Shown here piece by piece: positions 60,595 to 64,000 of a stretch of 64,000 nucleotides of DNA; within the stretch, counting starts at the first letter, position 1; each line of letters opens with the position of its first letter. Under the pieces are notes generated by a model, which was not told where the DNA came from, made no database searches, and saw only the letters and a list, made by a program, of their open reading frames with translations. The stretch is from CAZPKH01 sp964407165 (GTDB taxonomy: Bacteria; Bacteroidota; Bacteroidia; Bacteroidales; Muribaculaceae): NCBI GenBank assembly GCA_964407165.1, contig CAYOUJ010000001.1:85604-149603 (forward strand). Direction: 5' to 3'. The translations under genes and the position numbers were made by a program.

Positions 60595-63411
60595 ATGAAC
60601 GACGATATAGAACCCAACGAACTACCTGACCAGAACGATATAAACGACATAAATGCCGAGGCTTCCGGCCTCGACGCCGACGTGTCGGAGAGTCCGGACG
60701 GCCCAGTGAGCGGCACCTCCGGCGACACGACCGAGGAGGCTGCCGCGCTGGACGTAACACCCGAGCCTTCCGACTTTGAGGAAGATGACGAGGATGACGA
60801 CTACGATACCGACGCCGCCCCGCAGAAGCACCACAGCCACGGCATGGTTGAAGCCACCGGCGACATACTGCGCCACCACCTGCGCGGCATGTACCGCTCC
60901 TGGTTCCTCGACTACGCCTCTTACGTCATACTCGAGCGCGCCGTGCCGCACATCGGCGACGGCCTCAAGCCCGTGCAGCGCCGAATACTCCACTCAATGA
61001 AGACGCTCGACGACGGCAGATTCAACAAGGTGGCCGGCATCGTCGGCGACACCATGAAATATCACCCCCACGGCGACGCGTCCATCTACGAGGCCCTTGT
61101 CACCCTGGGCCAGAAAGACCTGCTCGTAGAGACGCAGGGTAACTGGGGCAACATACTTACGGGCTCGTCGGCAGCCGCGCCACGTTACATCGAGGCACGC
61201 CTGAGCGCCTTCGCCCTCGACACACTCTACAACCCCAAGATCACGGAGTGGACCAAGAGCTACGACGGCCGTAACGACGAGCCGATATGCCTCCCGTCAA
61301 AGTTTCCCATCCTGCTTTACCAGGGCGTGGAGGGCATTGCTGTAGGCTTGTCGTCAAAGATACTTCCGCACAACTTCAACGAAATCATCGATGCCGCCGT
61401 GGCATACCTCAAGGGGGAGGAGTTCGTGCTCTATCCTGACTTCCCAACCGGCGGTTTCCTCGATGTGAGCAAGTATAACGACGGCGCCCGCGGCGGCAGC
61501 GTCAAGATACGCGCCCGTATTGACAAAGTAGACAACAAGACGCTCTCAATCACCGAGATACCATACGGCAAGACCACCCCTGTGGTCATCGATAGCATAA
61601 TACGCGCTTTCGAAGGAGGGAAAATCAAGATACGAAAGGTTGACGACAACACCGCCTCGACGGCCAATATCGTCGTCCAGCTCATGCCGGGCACGTCTTC
61701 CGACAAGACCATCGACGCACTCTACGCCTTCACAGACTGCGAGGTGTCAGTGTCGCCTAACTGCTGCGTGATCAAAGACCGGCACCCGGACTTCCTGGGC
61801 GTGAGCGACTTGCTGCGCTACAATGTCGACCACACGCGCCACCTGCTGCAGCGTGAGCTGGAGATACAGCTCGGCGAGGTGCGCGAGCGACTTTTCTTCG
61901 CCTCGCTCGAGCGCATCTTCATCGAGGAGCGCATCTACAAGGACAAGGAGTACGAGCAAAGCCGCAGCAAGGAGGAGGCCATACGCCATATAGACAAGCG
62001 ACTGGAGCCGTGGAAGCCGAAGCTCTACCGCGAGGTGACCGACGAAGACCTTCTGCGCCTGCTCGAGATAAAGATGGTGCGCATCATACGCCATGACGCC
62101 GACCGCGCCGAGGAGCTGATGGCACAGCTCAACGCCCGCGCCGAAGGCCTGCTCCGCGACCTGAGCGACATGACAGCATACACCATCGACTGGTTTGAGA
62201 AGCTCAAGGAGAAGTACGGCGCCAACTACCCGCGACGCACCGTGCTGCGCAACTTCGACAGCATCGAGGCCGCCAACGTGGCCGAGGCCAACGAAAAACT
62301 TTACATCAACCGCGAGGAGGGCTTCATAGGCACCGCGCTGAAAAAGGATGAGTTCCTGTGCAATTGCTCGAGCCTCGACGACATCATTGTCTTCTACAAA
62401 GACGGCCGCTACAAGGTAGTGCGCGTGCAGGAGAAACTGTTTGTCGACAAGGGTGTCATGCATGTGAGCGTGTTCAAGCGCGGCGACTCGCGAACCATCT
62501 ACAACGCCATCTACCAGAACGGTCGCGGCGGCACATATTACATGAAGCGCTTCGCCGTCACCTCCGTCACCCGCGACAAGGAGTATAACCTCACCCCCGG
62601 CAAGCCCGGCACGCGCGTGTGCTGGTTCACTGCCAACCCCAACGGCGAGGCGGAAGTCGTCAAGGTCACACTCAAGCCCAAGCTGCGTCTCAAGACGCTG
62701 CAATTTGACGTGGACTTCAGCGAGCTGGCCATAAAAGGAAAGGGGGCGATGGGCAACATCGTCACCAAGAACGAGGTAGCGCGCTTCAGCCTCAAGTCGC
62801 AAGGCACCTCGACACTCGGCGGCCGCCGTGTGTGGTTCGACCCCGACGTGCTGCGCCTCAACTACGATGGCCGCGGAAACGAGTTGGGCGAGTTTCTGGG
62901 CGAAGACCATGTGCTCGTCATACTCAACAACGGCGAGTTTTACATCACCGGCTTCGACGCCTCAACACACTTCCCCGACGGAATCCTGCGCGTGGAGAAG
63001 TATGACGCGGAGAAGGTATGGAGCGCCGTGCTATACGACGCCGACCAAGGGTCGGTATATCTCAAGCGCTTCCCCCTAGAGGCCACGGCCAAGCCGCAGA
63101 GCATGATAGGAGAGAACAAAAAGTCACGCCTCATAAGCCTGAGCGACCACCCGGACGTGACATTCAACATTACTTTCGGCGGCGGCGATGCTGAGCGCGA
63201 GCCGCTGAGCGTGCTTGCCTCGGAGTTTGTGGGCGTCAAGAGCACCAAGGCGAAAGGCAAGCGCCTGACTACCTATGATGTGGCCACCGTGGAGGCCATA
63301 GAGCCGGAGCCTGCGCCGGAGCCGGAAGAGGTGGAAGCCGACACTGAAGAAACTCAGGAAGAGCCGGAAGCTGAGGAGCCTACCACCGAGACACTGTTCC
63401 CCGACCTGTAG
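60595..63411 (+). CDS. parC: DNA topoisomerase IV subunit A
   Basis: This 938-residue DNA-cleaving subunit decatenates daughter chromosomes together with ParE. It carries WFLDYASYVILERAVPHIGDGLKPVQRRIL at 103-132, the helix with KYHPHGDASIYEALV, and catalytic Y198 in AAAPRYIEARL. The first 80 residues are an acidic low-complexity extension (EPSDFEEDDEDDDYDTD). The C-terminal domain lacks a gyrase box, separating it from GyrA, and ends in a Glu/Pro-rich tail. Topo IV subunit B is not in the window. A DUF3316 gene starts 4 bp after the stop. Confidence 0.95.
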   Translation: MNDDIEPNELPDQNDINDINAEASGLDADVSESPDGPVSGTSGDTTEEAAALDVTPEPSDFEEDDEDDDYDTDAAPQKHHSHGMVEATGDILRHHLRGMYRSWFLDYASYVILERAVPHIGDGLKPVQRRILHSMKTLDDGRFNKVAGIVGDTMKYHPHGDASIYEALVTLGQKDLLVETQGNWGNILTGSSAAAPRYIEARLSAFALDTLYNPKITEWTKSYDGRNDEPICLPSKFPILLYQGVEGIAVGLSSKILPHNFNEIIDAAVAYLKGEEFVLYPDFPTGGFLDVSKYNDGARGGSVKIRARIDKVDNKTLSITEIPYGKTTPVVIDSIIRAFEGGKIKIRKVDDNTASTANIVVQLMPGTSSDKTIDALYAFTDCEVSVSPNCCVIKDRHPDFLGVSDLLRYNVDHTRHLLQRELEIQLGEVRERLFFASLERIFIEERIYKDKEYEQSRSKEEAIRHIDKRLEPWKPKLYREVTDEDLLRLLEIKMVRIIRHDADRAEELMAQLNARAEGLLRDLSDMTAYTIDWFEKLKEKYGANYPRRTVLRNFDSIEAANVAEANEKLYINREEGFIGTALKKDEFLCNCSSLDDIIVFYKDGRYKVVRVQEKLFVDKGVMHVSVFKRGDSRTIYNAIYQNGRGGTYYMKRFAVTSVTRDKEYNLTPGKPGTRVCWFTANPNGEAEVVKVTLKPKLRLKTLQFDVDFSELAIKGKGAMGNIVTKNEVARFSLKSQGTSTLGGRRVWFDPDVLRLNYDGRGNELGEFLGEDHVLVILNNGEFYITGFDASTHFPDGILRVEKYDAEKVWSAVLYDADQGSVYLKRFPLEATAKPQSMIGENKKSRLISLSDHPDVTFNITFGGGDAEREPLSVLASEFVGVKSTKAKGKRLTTYDVATVEAIEPEPAPEPEEVEADTEETQEEPEAEEPTTETLFPDL

Positions 63412-63415
63412 CACT

Positions 63416-64000
63416 GTGCGTGTCAAGTTACTCATATTATTATTGGGTGCAGCGTTAGGGCTGTCGGCTCAGGAGCCCTGCGACTCCTTGGCGAAGCCTG
63501 TGCGCCCCGTCATGGCGGCTTACACCGTGAGCGTGGGCAGCGGTCAGGTGATAGACACCTATCTCTCGCCGCTGAAATTCGATGGCCAGAGCTTCTCGCT
63601 CGACTACGAACGTCGTCAGGCCATGAAGTTCAATCCGCGCAACTGGACGATGCGCCTTGACGCGCGCCTCGAGGGGATACATGCCAAGAGCCCGTCGGGC
63701 GCGACGACACTGTGGGAGGGTATGCTTCACCTGCAGTGGGGCATGACACGGCGGTGGATGCTACCCTACAGCATCACGGCGGCCGTGGGCGGCTCAACAT
63801 CGCTGGATGCAGGCGTGGTCTACAACGACCGCAACTCCAACAACCCCGCCTCCGCAAAAGGCGCCTGGACGGTCAACCTCGCCGGCTACGCAACCTGGAA
63901 CGTGCGCCTCGGTCGGCTGCCAATAACTCTTACTTACCAGCCGACGCTGCCGTTGACGGGCATATTCTTCTCACCTGACTACGGCGAGCTGTATTATGAG
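63416..64000 (+). CDS. DUF3316-like exported protein (3' end outside window)
   Basis: Open from a GTG at 63416, 4 bp after the parC stop, to the end of the window (195 codons seen). It begins with a signal peptide (VRVKLLILLLGAALGLSAQ) and then reads AAYTVSVGSGQVIDTYLSPL, FDGQSFSLDYERRQAMKF and TTLWEGMLHLQWGMTRRWML, which I match to DUF3316, an outer-membrane-like family of Bacteroidota. No ATG exists near the signal peptide, so GTG is the likely start. It probably shares the parC transcript. Confidence 0.78.
   Translation, partial: MRVKLLILLLGAALGLSAQEPCDSLAKPVRPVMAAYTVSVGSGQVIDTYLSPLKFDGQSFSLDYERRQAMKFNPRNWTMRLDARLEGIHAKSPSGATTLWEGMLHLQWGMTRRWMLPYSITAAVGGSTSLDAGVVYNDRNSNNPASAKGAWTVNLAGYATWNVRLGRLPITLTYQPTLPLTGIFFSPDYGELYYE

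Overview
The window is a gene-dense, GC-rich stretch of a Bacteroidales chromosome. It is most likely from the Muribaculaceae or a close relative. Evidence: families largely confined to Bacteroidota (DUF4301, DUF5106, DUF4421, DUF3667, DUF3316, GldB, a C10 protease with a type IX sorting tail, a CarboxypepD_reg-like TonB receptor), Bacteroidota promoter elements (TTTG, about 19 bp, TANNTTTG), few Shine-Dalgarno sites, and rpsP with an Ala/Lys/Glu tail. I see no tRNA, rRNA, CRISPR array, prophage or complete insertion sequence. The content is mainly core housekeeping.

Layout. 1-9.2 kb: end of a DUF4301 gene, a Sel1-repeat protein, a two-CBM20 4-alpha-glucanotransferase, a B12-dependent ribonucleotide reductase and a TPR protein. 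9.4-14.8 kb: gyrA, divergent from clpC. 14.9-18.8 kb: DUF1599, a DoxX-type membrane protein that runs without a stop into tpiA, a SPOR protein, folE. 18.9-28.8 kb: ugd, a TonB-dependent receptor, a SpoU-type RNA methyltransferase, a lipoprotein, a TPR protein, and the kdsA-rsmE-nucleoside transporter operon. 28.9-32.1 kb: bifunctional nuclease, mnmA, DoxX, DUF5106. 32.3-38.5 kb: rpsP, gldB, an amidase and MCE pair, dnaA, a nitroreductase. 38.5-46.8 kb: a 182-bp MITE-like element, YihY, a GIN-domain lipoprotein, ridA, a Dabb protein, PAP2, DUF4421, a membrane TPR/HTH regulator, a small lipoprotein, DUF3667. 46.8-58.3 kb: secreted C10 protease, a PAP2/barrel protein, htpG, ispE-grpE-dnaJ, cstA, a PD40-like protein. 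58.4-64 kb: an AmgK-like kinase fused to a RapZ C-terminal domain, MurU-like uridylyltransferase, parC, start of a DUF3316 gene.

Genes that act together: clpC, htpG, grpE and dnaJ in protein quality control; gyrA, parC and dnaA in replication and topology; the amidase, the AmgK/MurU pair, kdsA and ugd in cell-envelope and sugar-nucleotide metabolism; mnmA, rsmE, the SpoU-type enzyme and rpsP in translation.

The most unusual signal is between genes. Many spacers are built from a short word (often 7 or 8 bp) repeated with small changes, usually followed by its reverse complement, giving long perfect hairpins. Each site has its own word, but several share a CCATCCGGATGG-like core or a CACGAAG/CGCGAAG base. 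In at least five genes the last codons and the stop lie inside the repeat, and the DoxX-TpiA junction carries a 15-mer also found in one of these hairpins. I know of no name for this system.
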